A stretch of DNA of 64,000 bases from Rhizophagus irregularis (GCF_026210795.1 NC_089430.1:1054001-1118000); one strand, 5' to 3'. Positions 54,056-63,490 are shown, counted from the stretch's first letter. A program made the numbers and translations. Notes: generated by a model not told the origin, from the letters alone.

Positions 54056-54931
54056 TTATTCTTCCATTATACTATTTCTTTCTTCTTCTATTTCATTTAT
54101 TTTTCTTATTAATTCATCAACTTCACCTTTCTTTTCTTTAAGGTTTATTATTGTATTCATACTGGTATTTTTCATTCTATTTATTTTACTTCTTCCTCCT
54201 ATTCCCTTAAATAATTTGTAAACTCTTTCAGCTCTTTCAATCTTACTTTGTATCGCTTTTCTGCTAAATCCTTTTAATCTTTTTGTTAATTCATTATACA
54301 TCTTAGTTCTTATTGACTTTTCTTTTATTCTTAATTTGTTTCTTTCTTTTTCAACCTTGTTTCTAACAGCTTTTCCTACATCATACCAACATTTTATTGC
54401 TTCCTGTCCCACTTTTATTGCCTTGGTAAACAATCTTTCTAATGTCACCTCTTGATCATTTTCTTCACTTTCTAGTGATTCTTTTACTGTTGATACACTA
54501 AGGTCTTTTAATAATTCATAAAATGCTTTTGATCTTTCCATTACTACTTCTTTTTCAATTTCTTCCTTATCCGTCCCTGATCTATATTCTTCACTACTGG
54601 TATCATCTTCATTATTTGTTACATTTTCTTTGTGATTACTGTCATCATTTTCTCCAATATCTTCGTCAGTATCCATTTCTCCTTTGTTATTATAAATATT
54701 ATCATTACTTTCTTCAACTTCATCATTTATTTCTTTTATTTCTTCAACTTTTCTTATTTTGCATTCTTTCCTACTATTAACTTCTTTTATTACTATTTCA
54801 TATGTAACATGCCATTTTTCAATTATTACATCCTCTTCATTATAAATATCTATTTCAATATTATCTTCTGTACTCAACTTATTTTTAATTCTCTCTAATT
54901 TTTCTTTCGGTATTTCAAATTTCAATGGCAT
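54056..54931 (-). CDS. LTR element first ORF, acidic/basic helical protein
   Basis: Complete 291-aa frame starting ~1.4 kb inside the 5' LTR. An N-terminal small domain, a long Asp/Glu/Asn/Ser tract (~85-130), then a Lys/Arg-rich helical domain (KAIKVGQEAIKCWYDVGKAV, LTKRLKGFSRKAIQSKIERA) and a C-terminal coil. Probably a Gag-associated or nucleic-acid-binding protein; no family recognised. Confidence 0.6.
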   Translation of the reverse strand: MPLKFEIPKEKLERIKNKLSTEDNIEIDIYNEEDVIIEKWHVTYEIVIKEVNSRKECKIRKVEEIKEINDEVEESNDNIYNNKGEMDTDEDIGENDDSNHKENVTNNEDDTSSEEYRSGTDKEEIEKEVVMERSKAFYELLKDLSVSTVKESLESEENDQEVTLERLFTKAIKVGQEAIKCWYDVGKAVRNKVEKERNKLRIKEKSIRTKMYNELTKRLKGFSRKAIQSKIERAERVYKLFKGIGGRSKINRMKNTSMNTIINLKEKKGEVDELIRKINEIEEERNSIMEE

Positions 54932-56317
54932 ATTTTATGGCTTTTACTTGTATTTTATTTTTGTTAATTATATATCAGAATTTATTTTATTATTATTTTT
55001 TTTTTTAATTTCGATCTCCTCAGCTCTGAGGACGTCCTATATATATTATTTCTATGCTTACATAATCAATCATGTGACTTGTACTTTCTCTTATTTCTTT
55101 TATCTTCTTTCTTTATTTTCTCAACACGTGATCTGTATCACTCCAAAAATTATAAATACACCCCCTTTTCCTTTTAAATTTCAATTTTTCGCATTTTATT
55201 TTTATTCCACTGCATCAAGGTATGTATTATTTATTCTTTTTGTCACTTTACTGTGCTTTATGTAACCTACTTTTTCATATGATTTGTACTACTCACGTGA
55301 CTTCTTACATAATATTCTTATGTAATCTCCTCAGCTCTGGGGAGGTCTATATTCTCATATAACTTTTATTTTTCTGAAAATAATCTAAGTCCACAATCTT
55401 CTCAGACCGGGGAGGTCTATATATGTATTTTACTGCGCATTCACACAATTTACCTTACAACATTTATTTATTAAATTCTTTTAACAACATCATTTTCTTT
55501 ATTTCATTTTATAATTTCTTACATTGCTATTATCATTCTCTTACTTGACCAGCAAGTTCCTTCAAAAATAAATTAATATGAGGGTTTAACACCGCTTTAC
55601 CCACAACGTACAATAATAATAATGGGGTTTCTTACAGTTTAACCCGCAACTTACAATCTAGAGGGTTTATTACAGCTTAACCCACAACTTACAATCTTAT
55701 AGTGTTTTAAAGGTTCCCACATAACCACTAGTGTTTTTCTTGTTAGGTTCCCACGCAACCTCTTGGGTTTATAGTTCACCCGCAACTTTTTGCATTATTT
55801 CTTTTATTAGATTTACTTTCTTACCGTGAAATCTCAATACGGTCTTATTTTCTTCTATAGTCAATTATTATGACTAACTTAACTCCAATAATTCTTATAG
55901 AATTATCTCCTTTTATTTTCAATAACCTATACTAGGCTTACCTCTACCTTCACATCGAAGTATGTTAGTTTCTAGGTTTGTCATTAACAACTTTTATTTC
56001 TTATTTATCAGGTTTATACATCGTTTAATGTATTTTTCTTTCATTTCATGTTAGTCCTTTTTCATACTAACATATACTTCTTTCAACTTCTTATAATAAG
56101 CTTCATAATTTCCTGATAAATCTCCTAATCACAAGCAACACATGCTTTGATTATCCTTCATTACTTGTATTTCTTTTATTTCTCATTGTACACTTAATAA
56201 CTTTTTCTTTTTATACTCAAGTCCAGATCCTCTAGGAATACCACGCAGGTACCTAACTATATGAAGATAGTCAGAATGATCATATTTCATTCCTTTTATT
56301 CATTGATCATTTCCTTT
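54932..56317. other. 5' leader of the LTR element
   Basis: Long non-coding leader. It holds ~40-bp repeats of a GGGTTTnTTACAG.TTAACCC / ACTTACAATC unit (55575-55700) and three CTCAG.TCTG(A/G)GGA(C/G)GTC.TATAT words (55018, 55330, 55402). Confidence 0.55.
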
Positions 56318-56335
56318 CTCGAGAGCATTGCACCA
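56318..56335 (-). promoter_or_regulatory. Primer-binding site of the LTR element
   Basis: On the minus strand TGGTGCAATGCTCTCGAG begins 3 nt after the 5' LTR; the plus strand reads as a tRNA 3' end finishing CCA. The tRNA identity is not determined. Confidence 0.55.
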
Positions 56336-56338
56336 AAT

Positions 56339-57012
56339 TGTCACCCACGTCTGCCACCCGTGGATAAACACATCTTTCTCATTTAACTTTATTTCTCGTT
56401 ACTTTGCTTGGTTTAGATTTTATTTTTCTTTTAACTTCTCACTTTCTTTCTCATTTATCCGTAGTATTTATTCTCAATACTACCACTCATTCATAATATT
56501 CCCAAAATATTATTCTTTATGTAATATTTATTCTTTCAAATATTACTACTTTATTTCCTATAAACTGCGAGAGTTCTCCTAACTTCTTATTATATTTCAT
56601 ACAACAAAACGAGAATAACTCCTTTCACTTTACTTTTCTGGACTTAATAGTATAATATTAATTAATTCTCAAGCGTACAATGAGCATATTCAAGATAACT
56701 TTTAATAATTAATATTTATTTTATTAAATTTGAGTCAAAAACTGACTGCAGAATTCCTAACGAATCCCACCTATATTTATACATTTTTAAGAAAATTATT
56801 TCTACTATTTCTAACTTTTCTACTAATAAAAATTTAAGAACAATAAGAAAATAAAGATGTATTATCATATGACTATCTCGTGACTAAACTAAACTAAACT
56901 ATAAATATTATTTTATCAGTTAATTATTTATCCATCAGTTAATTATTTATCCTTGTTCTATTTGGTCTTTTATCCATCTGCTCACGTGATTATCCTGATT
57001 TCTCGGGTTACA
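56339..57012 (-). repeat. LTR, 5' copy (minus-strand element)
   Basis: 674 bp, about three differences from 45356-46028. Confidence 0.95.
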
Positions 57013-57378
57013 GCGTGTTTTGCTGATATGAACGATGAATTCTGGTTACAAACCGGTAATTATTAATAATTATTATTTTAAATTAATTTTATTTAGGCAA
57101 TTCATTCAATTCATTAATATTTTTATTGGATTTTAGATCTGTTTAGACGAGAGTATCGACGGCAGCATGCTGCGCATGATCGACGTCGATATGAATATAG
57201 ATTGCGAAGGGAAAGAAGAAGGTCGCGATCTAGGTCTCGATCAAGAAGTAGATCAAGAAGTAGAGATAGAAGACGAGATAGAAGTAGAGATAGAAGACAA
57301 GATAGAAGTAGAGATAGAAGACGGGACAGAAGTAGAGATAGAAGAAGAGGTAGAAGCAGGTCCCCACATAGAAGATAA

Positions 57379-57705
57379 AGATATTATTAAATTTTAATTT
57401 TTATTATATTTTTAATCGTGTATTTTATTAGTTTAATATTAAATATTATAAAATAAATATTTACATACAAAAATTCATATTGTCTTTAATCTTTATTCTT
57501 ATAAATTGTTTAAATGCCGAAACTCTAATTAAATCATATAGAAAGTATTGCCGAAACGCTGAAATAGTTTCGGCAAGTTACGGCAGTTTCGCGATTTTGA
57601 TAGGTTTCGCAGTTTTGGCATTTCTTGATGATTTCGCGAAACTAGTTTTGGCAGTTTCACGTACGCCATTCTGCCGAAACCCTCTAGTTTCGGCAAGCAA
57701 CCTTA
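57379..57705. repeat. hAT#2 right subterminal region
   Basis: AT-rich then GTTTCGGC-word-rich terminal region, ending TTTCGGCAAGCAACCTTA; matches 5726-6050 in reverse. Confidence 0.85.
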
Positions 57706-57713
57706 GTCGTCCA
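57706..57713. repeat. hAT#2 target-site duplication, right copy
   Basis: GTCGTCCA, identical to 41305-41312; the ATPase frame resumes here. Confidence 0.93.
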
Positions 57714-58120
57714 TGTGTAAAGTAACCAGTGATGAGATCCTGGATTTTTTTAGGTGCATCTATCAGATCCTCAAAGATTACTACAGTAGCTTGAGTAGAG
57801 TCAAAGGAGTCAATCTTTGGAATCTCACTATGGGTTACTGCAGTGAATGGGATCTTCTCCTCTTCGAAAAAATCATGTACAACTGCCCACTTCGGCTCGT
57901 CAAGATATCTGCCAACTAAAAGTACTGCATCACATAGTACATACCGATTACCATCCTCCTTTGCCTTCTTGTCACCCATTAACAAGTTAATGATCATAGT
58001 TGTTTTACCTGAGTCTGAGCTACCTGCTACGGCTAATCGAAAGGGCCATGATGGAGCAAACTCATTGCCTTGTCTTGAGTCAGTCGTGTACTCATCCAAA
58101 TTGTATACATAAAGATCCAT

Positions 58121-58151
58121 TTGAATTTTATTCTAACTTAGTTTAAATACT
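58121..58151. promoter_or_regulatory. 31-bp divergent intergenic region
   Basis: The only sequence between the start codons of the ATPase (minus) and coiled-coil gene (plus). The same 31-bp spacing occurs in Polinton B (31153-31183). Promoters must overlap the genes. Confidence 0.5.
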
Positions 58152-58949
58152 ATGTCAACATCAACACCAATTCCAGTTTATACTCCTTCAGAACCTACTG
58201 GACCGCCTCCTGCACACTTGACCAATGAAGAAAATGATGATGAATTAGTTAGAATACTTAAGGCTCATGCAAATTTATTGACTACCAGGGGTCATTTAAC
58301 TGTTGATTCAGAGATACAGGAGGCAAATAATCAAATCAAACATATTATTAATATATTAATGTATCGCTGTAAAGCAAAACATAAAGAACTTGGTATTACA
58401 AAAGATTTGTTAGTTTTTGCACAAGGTAAGATAAATGCATTTGATGATATGTTTACTAATTTAGAACGTCAATTAGTTATTATACGTGCTGCCAATGATA
58501 ATTTCATAGAAGAAAACCATAACCTGCAAAGAGATTATGATACTATGGTAGAGCTTCATCGACGGGCTATAGGTGAACGTAATCAGGCACGACATGAACG
58601 TAATGTATTACAAGCAGATTATACTCAAGCAGTAAGGGATCGTAATGAGGCTCAAAATGCTGTGAATTGTGGTAATATCCTTCTAAATCATTGGCGGCTG
58701 AGGGCTACTCGGACTGGAGGACAACTTGTATTGACTAATGTGCAACTTGGACAGGTTAATGCACAGCTAGCATATGCTAATAATAGGGTGCGTTTTGGGA
58801 TTCAGACATTAGGGAGACTTAGGAATAGACTTTTCCAACAGATAGCTGCTCTTAGAATTCAGGTACAATGGTTTCGAATTAGACAATTGAACCCTCCTCC
58901 ACCTCTTTTAAACAATCCACTAGAGACGATATGGCTACCACTGCGATAG
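58152..58949 (+). CDS. Polinton A coiled-coil protein (intact)
   Basis: Complete 265-aa frame. Pro-rich N-terminus, then long amphipathic helices (residues ~35-190) with repeated HERN/RDRNEAQNA-type segments, an Asn/Gln-rich part and a basic end (TLGRLRNRLFQQ, VQWFRIRQ). Its stop overlaps the Gag-like start codon by 19 nt, suggesting coupled translation. Candidate scaffold or structural partner of the Gag-like protein. Confidence 0.78.
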   Translation: MSTSTPIPVYTPSEPTGPPPAHLTNEENDDELVRILKAHANLLTTRGHLTVDSEIQEANNQIKHIINILMYRCKAKHKELGITKDLLVFAQGKINAFDDMFTNLERQLVIIRAANDNFIEENHNLQRDYDTMVELHRRAIGERNQARHERNVLQADYTQAVRDRNEAQNAVNCGNILLNHWRLRATRTGGQLVLTNVQLGQVNAQLAYANNRVRFGIQTLGRLRNRLFQQIAALRIQVQWFRIRQLNPPPPLLNNPLETIWLPLR

Positions 58950-60361
58950 GATTGCCAATTTTTGAGGGTAAAGCTACTGATGATATTGATACATTTATTA
59001 GGCTTTATATGGGTTATCTTGATACTATCAATCTTAACCCATACGCTGCTGCAGGGCCACCAGAGTCTTGGAAAAGAGCTATGGGTATACTTAGAAGCTG
59101 CATGGCTGGTGAAGCGGCTGAATGGTTTGATCGAGAAATTACAGGAAAAAATTGGGAACTTTCTGGTATCACTTCAGCTGGTGGAGCTAATTTAGCTGCT
59201 TTTGTAGCATTAGTAATACCAGAAGCTGCAGGAGGACCGAATGCAGGTACCTATGTAAATGGGTCTGAAGCACAAATCTATTCAAGAGATCCAATTAATG
59301 CATTAGTAACTATTAGAGCAGCATTTATTCCTACTCATGATTTAATGGGTGGAGATGAAGCTTGGAAAAGAGCTGGTGCTCGTCCGACAGATAGAGTTAC
59401 TCCAGCTACTGCAGATGCTGGTGTTGCTGCTAATAATAATCATCCTATAGTTTTTCCAGGTATTAAACCTAACCAGGCGCTTTATTGGCTTAGAACACAA
59501 TTTCCAACTGTTTTAGATGAAAAGAAACGTATCCGTTTTAACAGTCTTTACCAGGAAAATGAGCCAGTTGATGCATTTTATAGAACTGTAAAGAGGGCTG
59601 GAAAATTACTAAGACTAACTGATGATCTTATTATCGACCAGTTCTTTAGAGGTCTTTCAGCTGATAATATTTTTGAAGCAGAAAGGTTTCACAATCTTAA
59701 TCCTGATGACTTGGTTAAACATCTGAGAAATTTAGAATGAAGAAGGGCTGAAATGCGCTTGGGGTTACAAGATAGAAATCGGCAACTTCGAGCAGATTAC
59801 AGTGATGTAACTCAACCTCCATTAGGAAAACAGGAACCTGTCGTACTGACATCAAAGTCAACTGGGGTTACTCAAGAACAATTACAAGAGTTGCTTAAGG
59901 CTCAGGCTGAAGAACTTACCAAGAATTTCCAGGTGCAATTTAAACAATTACAGGCTCAGCCAGTTCGTAATCCACCAGTCTATAGACAGCAGATTAAACC
60001 TGTTCGACCAAAACCACAGAGACGTGTTGTTCAGGATCATCAGAATCCTGATTGGGATGATGGTTATGTAGAACCTGATGTTGGTGATGACCCTGATGCT
60101 CCTGAGTGGACTTTGGATGATCATCAAAATGCTATTGATCTTATTATGGGATATAAACGTGGGACGTCTAAAATACTTACAAATCAACTTCAGAAGGCTA
60201 AAGATAGACGTGATGATCTGGATTTGGCTTGAGCAATGAAAAACCTTGATCTTAATGATGATGCTATGGACATTGATACTGTGAGTTTTGGTGAAAAGGT
60301 GGAATTGAGAAAAAAAGATGGTGATGTCTATATGGTTCCTGTTGGGTCAAAAAAAAAGTAG
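58931..60361 (+). pseudogene. Polinton A Gag-like capsid candidate, two nonsense
   Basis: 477 codons, exactly the length of the Polinton B gene, with TGA at 59738-59740 (CGG in B) and 60230-60232 (CGA in B). Same motifs: LPIFEG, CMAGEAAEWFD, NQALYWLRTQF, DDLIIDQFFRGLS. The A9-G-TAG end and the following -1 protease frame are kept. Because two independent copies hold the gene in one place, it is not a chance insertion in one of them. Confidence 0.75.
60349..60357 (+). promoter_or_regulatory. Candidate -1 frameshift site, Gag-Pro (Polinton A)
   Basis: Nine A residues followed by G and the Gag stop (60359-60361). The -1 frame opens into the protease region. Same arrangement as 28947-28955. Confidence 0.65.
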
Positions 60362-61098
60362 GTTTGAGTATCTCAAAACTTCTTAAGTCGTCCCCAAATA
60401 AGACAGCAGTTAGCTCTTCTAGTGTGCCCTTAAAAGGCAAAGCAACCCCTGTTAAGATTCCTGTGAAAGTTACTGGTAGTAAGTCTACACCTGCAAAAGC
60501 TGTTACTAAGAATGACTTATTAAGCCTATTAAGGTCTGCAGACTTTAGGAAATTACTCCGTGAGATTCTTTAGGAGGAGATGATGTCTGCTAGAAAAGTC
60601 ACAGAGATTTCAGATGACTTAACTGAGGAGGAACAAGAAGAGGATATCAGGAAATACGATCCTATGGATATTGATATAGCTCGTTTGGAAAATATTAAAG
60701 ATTTATTAGCACTTAATGGGGAGGTTAATGGGATAGCAATTCAGTGTTTAGCAGACACTTGTGCTAATGCGTCTTTTATTCAGAGAGAAGCTGCTGAGGA
60801 ATTAGGGTTGGATATCAACAAGAGTATTACATACAACATATCTGGTGCTTCAGTAACAGATAGGACATTCGGCATGGTAAAGGGAGTGTTAATCAAACTT
60901 ATTCTTGATTATGCTATCACTGAGGATCTTGCAGTTTTAGATGGATACAAGCATAGGGAAATTGGATTGAGCCGGACGTGTCTGAAACGTTACAATTATG
61001 ATGTCCATGAATCACGTGAACATGTCGCCCTTACCTGTGATGGGAAGAATGTTTTTATCCCAATAGTTCTTGATGTTAATCGAGGAGACAAAAAATAA
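60358..61098 (+). pseudogene. Polinton A retropepsin-like protease, one nonsense
   Basis: -1 frame relative to Gag. TAG at 60571-60573 replaces CAG of Polinton B; otherwise open to 61098. CLADTCANASF is unchanged, so the atypical DTCA is a family feature and not a mutation of one copy. The later GLSRTCLKRYNYDVH block is also kept. Confidence 0.72.
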
Positions 61099-61133
61099 GA
61101 CCCTTTAATTCTTCTATTTTTTTTTATTCCCAA

Positions 61134-62215
61134 AATTTGCGAATTAAGTCAGGGACATCCTCCTTCAACTGGTTAGCAGGTTCCCAAGTAGCCTCAGTAT
61201 CTGGGTATCACTCCCACTTAACCAAATACTGGTCTTGACCTTTTCTAATGCGATGCCGAAGTATCTGCTCAGGAACAAATCTTTCAGGTTGTCCTCTTAT
61301 CACAGAATCAGGTGGAGGCTTTTCATTAATAGGAACTACTTGCAATTCCTTTCAGGTATATGCACATCTGGATACACCTAATCGACCATGTGGTCCGTTA
61401 AGAAGATATGTAGGAGGTTGTTCGGGTGAAAGTATCATTTTTTTGATTACACGAATGTTTGGGTTCCATCTTATGTCTTCTGTATGGAATTTTCCATGAA
61501 GTTTGTTACCAAGTACAGAAATAGGTTCATCTAACTTGACTATGACACGTGTTCCTTCAGAGAGGAGATCCGTCTTTTTTGATACTTTAGGTGACCCTGT
61601 CGGAATGTCTGGGGGATTTCTCTGCCAGAGTTCATTTACTTTACTCACTATATTATGGAAATCTTCTGACCATTCCACGGATGTCACCCCAGTTTTCAAC
61701 TCTTGTGCAACCATTCGTTTTAAGAGAGGTTCTTGGATTGCTTGGATGGCTCGTTCGGCATATGACTGCTATTTATGTCTACCTGGTTCGCCGAACCTCA
61801 TCATTACCCCTAGGCTGTTCAGGAAAAAATCACATACCTGGTCGTTAATGAATTCTGATCCGGAGTCCGTCTCCAGTCGGTGTGTTGGAGGCTTGATACG
61901 ATTTCTTCTGTAGATTTTGACAAACCCGTTTAGAACTCTATTTGCAGTCTTATCCTTTAGGGGTTCTGCATCGACTCTCTTTCCTGCAACTTCCACCACT
62001 ACAAGGAAATAGTGGAATCCTTTGGGGTCAACTGGCATCTCTGCAAGATCTGCCTGGTGTGTTGCATTTGGTTTCCATACAATTACCTTTGGGCATTCTG
62101 TTGACTTTTCCTTTAAGGGCTTTTTGTATAGGTTGTAGTGCTCTTCACCTTTTAGAATTCGTGCTGATACTTTGGATAGACTGTAGTACTTGTAGTAATT
62201 TTCTAATTGTGACAT
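61134..62215 (-). pseudogene. Polinton A integrase with chromodomain, three nonsense
   Basis: Counterpart of 27090-28181. Stops at 61771-61769 (CAG in B), 61354-61352 (CGA in B) and 61210-61208. The catalytic Asp residues (HQADLAEMP, ETDSGSEF) and Glu (SYAERAIQ) are visible, as is the chromodomain remnant. Divergent from the zinc-ribbon gene, with a 44-bp gap. Confidence 0.85.
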
Positions 62216-62259
62216 ATTATGACAAATTAAAGGAAAGATTTCAGACTTCAAATCTCAAG

Positions 62260-62580
62260 ATGACACGATTTTACTGTCTAAAGTGCAAGAAGGAAACTGA
62301 GACTGCTAGTGAAATACAAGATATGACTACAAATGGGCGTTACCTGCTGCATGGTGACTGCACAATTTGTGGTATGCATAAGAATACTTTTACTGGAATA
62401 GACTGGGTAATCAAAAAGAAAACTAAGGAGAAAAAGAAAGAAACCGCTGCTAAGAGACATCAGACGGTTTACAATTGGCAATGCAAAAAACTTGGACAGA
62501 AAATCTTAGATTCTGATGACGCGTGTAAACAGTGTATTGATAAATGCCTTAAGGAGGCAAAAAAGAGGAAGACGAATTAG
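62260..62580 (+). CDS. Polinton A small zinc-ribbon protein (intact)
   Basis: Complete 106-aa frame. FYCLKCKKETET and CTICGMHK form a CX2C...CX2C ribbon like DUF5679-type domains of Polintons and large DNA viruses; the tail has CKKLG and CKQCIDKC and is Lys-rich. Adjacent to the right inverted repeat. Probably DNA- or protein-binding; the exact role is unknown. Confidence 0.72.
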   Translation: MTRFYCLKCKKETETASEIQDMTTNGRYLLHGDCTICGMHKNTFTGIDWVIKKKTKEKKKETAAKRHQTVYNWQCKKLGQKILDSDDACKQCIDKCLKEAKKRKTN

Positions 62581-62690
62581 TACTGTCTTCTAAACTTCTC
62601 TGAATATGCTCTATTCCCAATACCCATTGTTCAATTACTTATTTTTTCTGACGGGGGCGGGACGAGGTTGGTCTTACTGGCTCTATAGAC

Positions 62691-62867
62691 TATACATGCC
62701 ACCCAAATTATTTTGGACTGCCGTAATCATAAGTAAAATCCCAAATTCAATTATGGCATCCCAAATAATTTTGGCACTTTACATAGTAAATTATATATAA
62801 ACCGAATAAATTATGGCATCCCAAATTATAATTATGACATCCCAAAATAATTTGGGCAGCATGTATA
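62691..62867. mobile_element. hAT-type MITE, 177 bp
   Basis: Termini TATACATGC and inverse, TSD CTATAGAC (62683-62690, 62868-62875). The interior repeats ATTATGGCATCCCAAAT-type words. Different family from the 244-bp MITE. Confidence 0.85.
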
Positions 62868-62919
62868 CTATAGACCTTCTAGGGGCTTACCTGCTAACTT
62901 ACCTGGTTTGCTATCTCAC

Positions 62920-63133
62920 TAGAGTTTCGATCTGTAGCGGTTTTATCCGGGTTTTATCCGGATACTGGCTCGGTTAATTTAGGCTGGGACCACCAAAATT
63001 AATAAAAATTTATGGAATAATATTATTTTAATTCTGGCCGAAATTATAGTCCACTCAAAGCCGAAATTTGTAACCTTTTTTAATCATAATCCCACGTTAA
63101 AATATTTGAGGTTTTATCCGGATCGAAACACTA
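62920..63133. mobile_element. hAT-type MITE, 214 bp
   Basis: Termini TAG(A/T)GTTTCGATC and inverse, TSD TATCTCAC (62912-62919, 63134-63141), with GGTTTTATCCGG repeats near both ends. Confidence 0.85.
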
Positions 63134-63490
63134 TATCTCACTGCTTCCAACAGATTATTAGATGGAATCCTGACTTGTTCCAGATGTTCCGGATGTGGCG
63201 GATCTGGGGGGGTAAAAATAAAACTTTTTCTGGGGGGATGTCCTCTCATAATTTTTCTGAAACATCTGCCACATCTGCCACATCCGGAACAACCCTCTCA
63301 TTATATCCGTTATTGCTTCCTTTTCTATTGTTTTCTAGTTATTTGGTATATATATTTGTTCCAGATGTTGTCCCAGATTGTGGCGGATATATGGGGATTC
63401 CTGAGCTCTGTAGGGGCCATATAGGTACTGCGACGGGTCGTAGACCCGGAGGTGGGTGGTGCTTGCACCTCCCACATCCAGCCCGACGAC

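Larger units (their letters stand above)
45356..57012 (-). mobile_element. Ty3-like LTR retrotransposon, 11.7 kb, largely non-coding
   Basis: Two LTRs of 673 and 674 bp (45356-46028, 56339-57012) begin TG and end CA and differ at about three positions, so the insertion is recent. A 4-bp TSD GCGT (mutated to ACGT at 45352-45355) flanks it. Coding strand is minus: Gag-like frames at 54931-53182 and an integrase C-terminus at ~46535-46059. Reverse transcriptase and RNase H are not recognisable; the middle is tandem repeats and AT-rich sequence. It is best described as a non-autonomous element. Confidence 0.9.
45043..57378 (+). pseudogene. hAT#2 Myb/SANT-RS accessory gene, split by LTR retrotransposon
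   Basis: Exon 1 runs 45043-45355, is cut by the LTR retrotransposon and resumes 57013-57055. The intron is 57056-57136 (GTAATT..TTTTAG) and exon 2 is 57137-57378. Without the insertion the frame is open: Pro-rich start, SANT-like AWTIIANRVF and QCQTKWNALKRGYENL, then FWLQT joined to DLFRREYRRQH and an RS/RD tract ending RSRSPHRR. Because both hAT copies carry it with the same exon structure, it is a genuine second gene of this hAT family. Confidence 0.72.
41313..57705 (+). mobile_element. hAT#2 transposon, expanded to 16.4 kb
   Basis: Same family as hAT#1: TAAGGTTGCTTGC termini, 8-bp TSD, GCCGAAAC-rich subterminal regions (41313-~41480 and ~57510-57705). Carries the BED-type transposase (41821-44120) and Myb/SANT-RS gene (45043-57378) on the plus strand. 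Enlarged by a 244-bp MITE (44279-44522) and an 11.7-kb LTR retrotransposon (45356-57012). Confidence 0.92.
23288..58120 (-). pseudogene. Polinton A packaging-type ATPase, split by pogo and hAT#2
   Basis: One gene in three pieces on the minus strand: 58120-57714 (N-terminal part with Walker A GSSDSGKTT and Walker B-like TVVIFEDL), a 24-26 bp scrap at 41312-41287, and 24080-23288 (C-terminal half). hAT#2 and the pogo element lie between them. The family is the FtsK/HerA-like A32-type ATPase that pumps DNA into capsids of Polinton-like viruses. The piece at 24080-23288 is open; its Ser/Gln-rich middle (repeated SSIS/VQSQFDPS units) is also present in Polinton B. ATG at 58120 faces the coiled-coil gene 31 bp away. 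Confidence 0.85.
1306..63490 (+). mobile_element. Polinton A: host of the whole nest
   Basis: An old Polinton/Maverick-like element whose own sequence survives as 1306-5725, 12338-~13755, ~21935-24080, 41287-41312 and 57706-63490. Joining these pieces gives the same gene order as Polinton B, in the opposite orientation. It encodes helicase, PolB, two orphans, an F-box-like protein, an NPxTGR protein, ATPase, coiled-coil protein, Gag-like, protease, integrase and a zinc-ribbon protein. Most genes carry nonsense or frameshift mutations; the 156-aa, coiled-coil and zinc-ribbon genes are intact. The right end is the inverted repeat finishing at 63490; the left inverted repeat is not in the window. 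The assignment rests on co-occurrence of a DxxSLYPS-type PolB, an rve integrase and an A32/FtsK-like ATPase. Confidence 0.85.
62620..63490 (-). repeat. Polinton A right terminal inverted repeat, with two MITEs
   Basis: About 460 bp homologous to the Polinton B inverted repeats, stretched by two insertions (62691-62867, 62920-63133). Ends CCCGACGAC at 63490, followed by T-rich flanking sequence. Confidence 0.9.

Noticed and set aside
54523-54898. Tyr/Phe/Ile-rich plus-strand frames that look like membrane proteins
   Set aside because: Antisense shadows of the acidic/Lys-rich 291-aa retroelement protein on the minus strand.
55018-55425. CTGAGGACGTC-type words suggesting hammerhead ribozymes
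   Set aside because: I cannot assemble the conserved core (CUGAUGA with GAAA and stems) around them.
57167-57397. Acidic 76-codon frame (EIEVEIED repeats), also at 6264-6034
   Set aside because: It is the out-of-frame reading of the RS-coding repeats; the RS frame joins in frame to the SANT exon through good splice sites.
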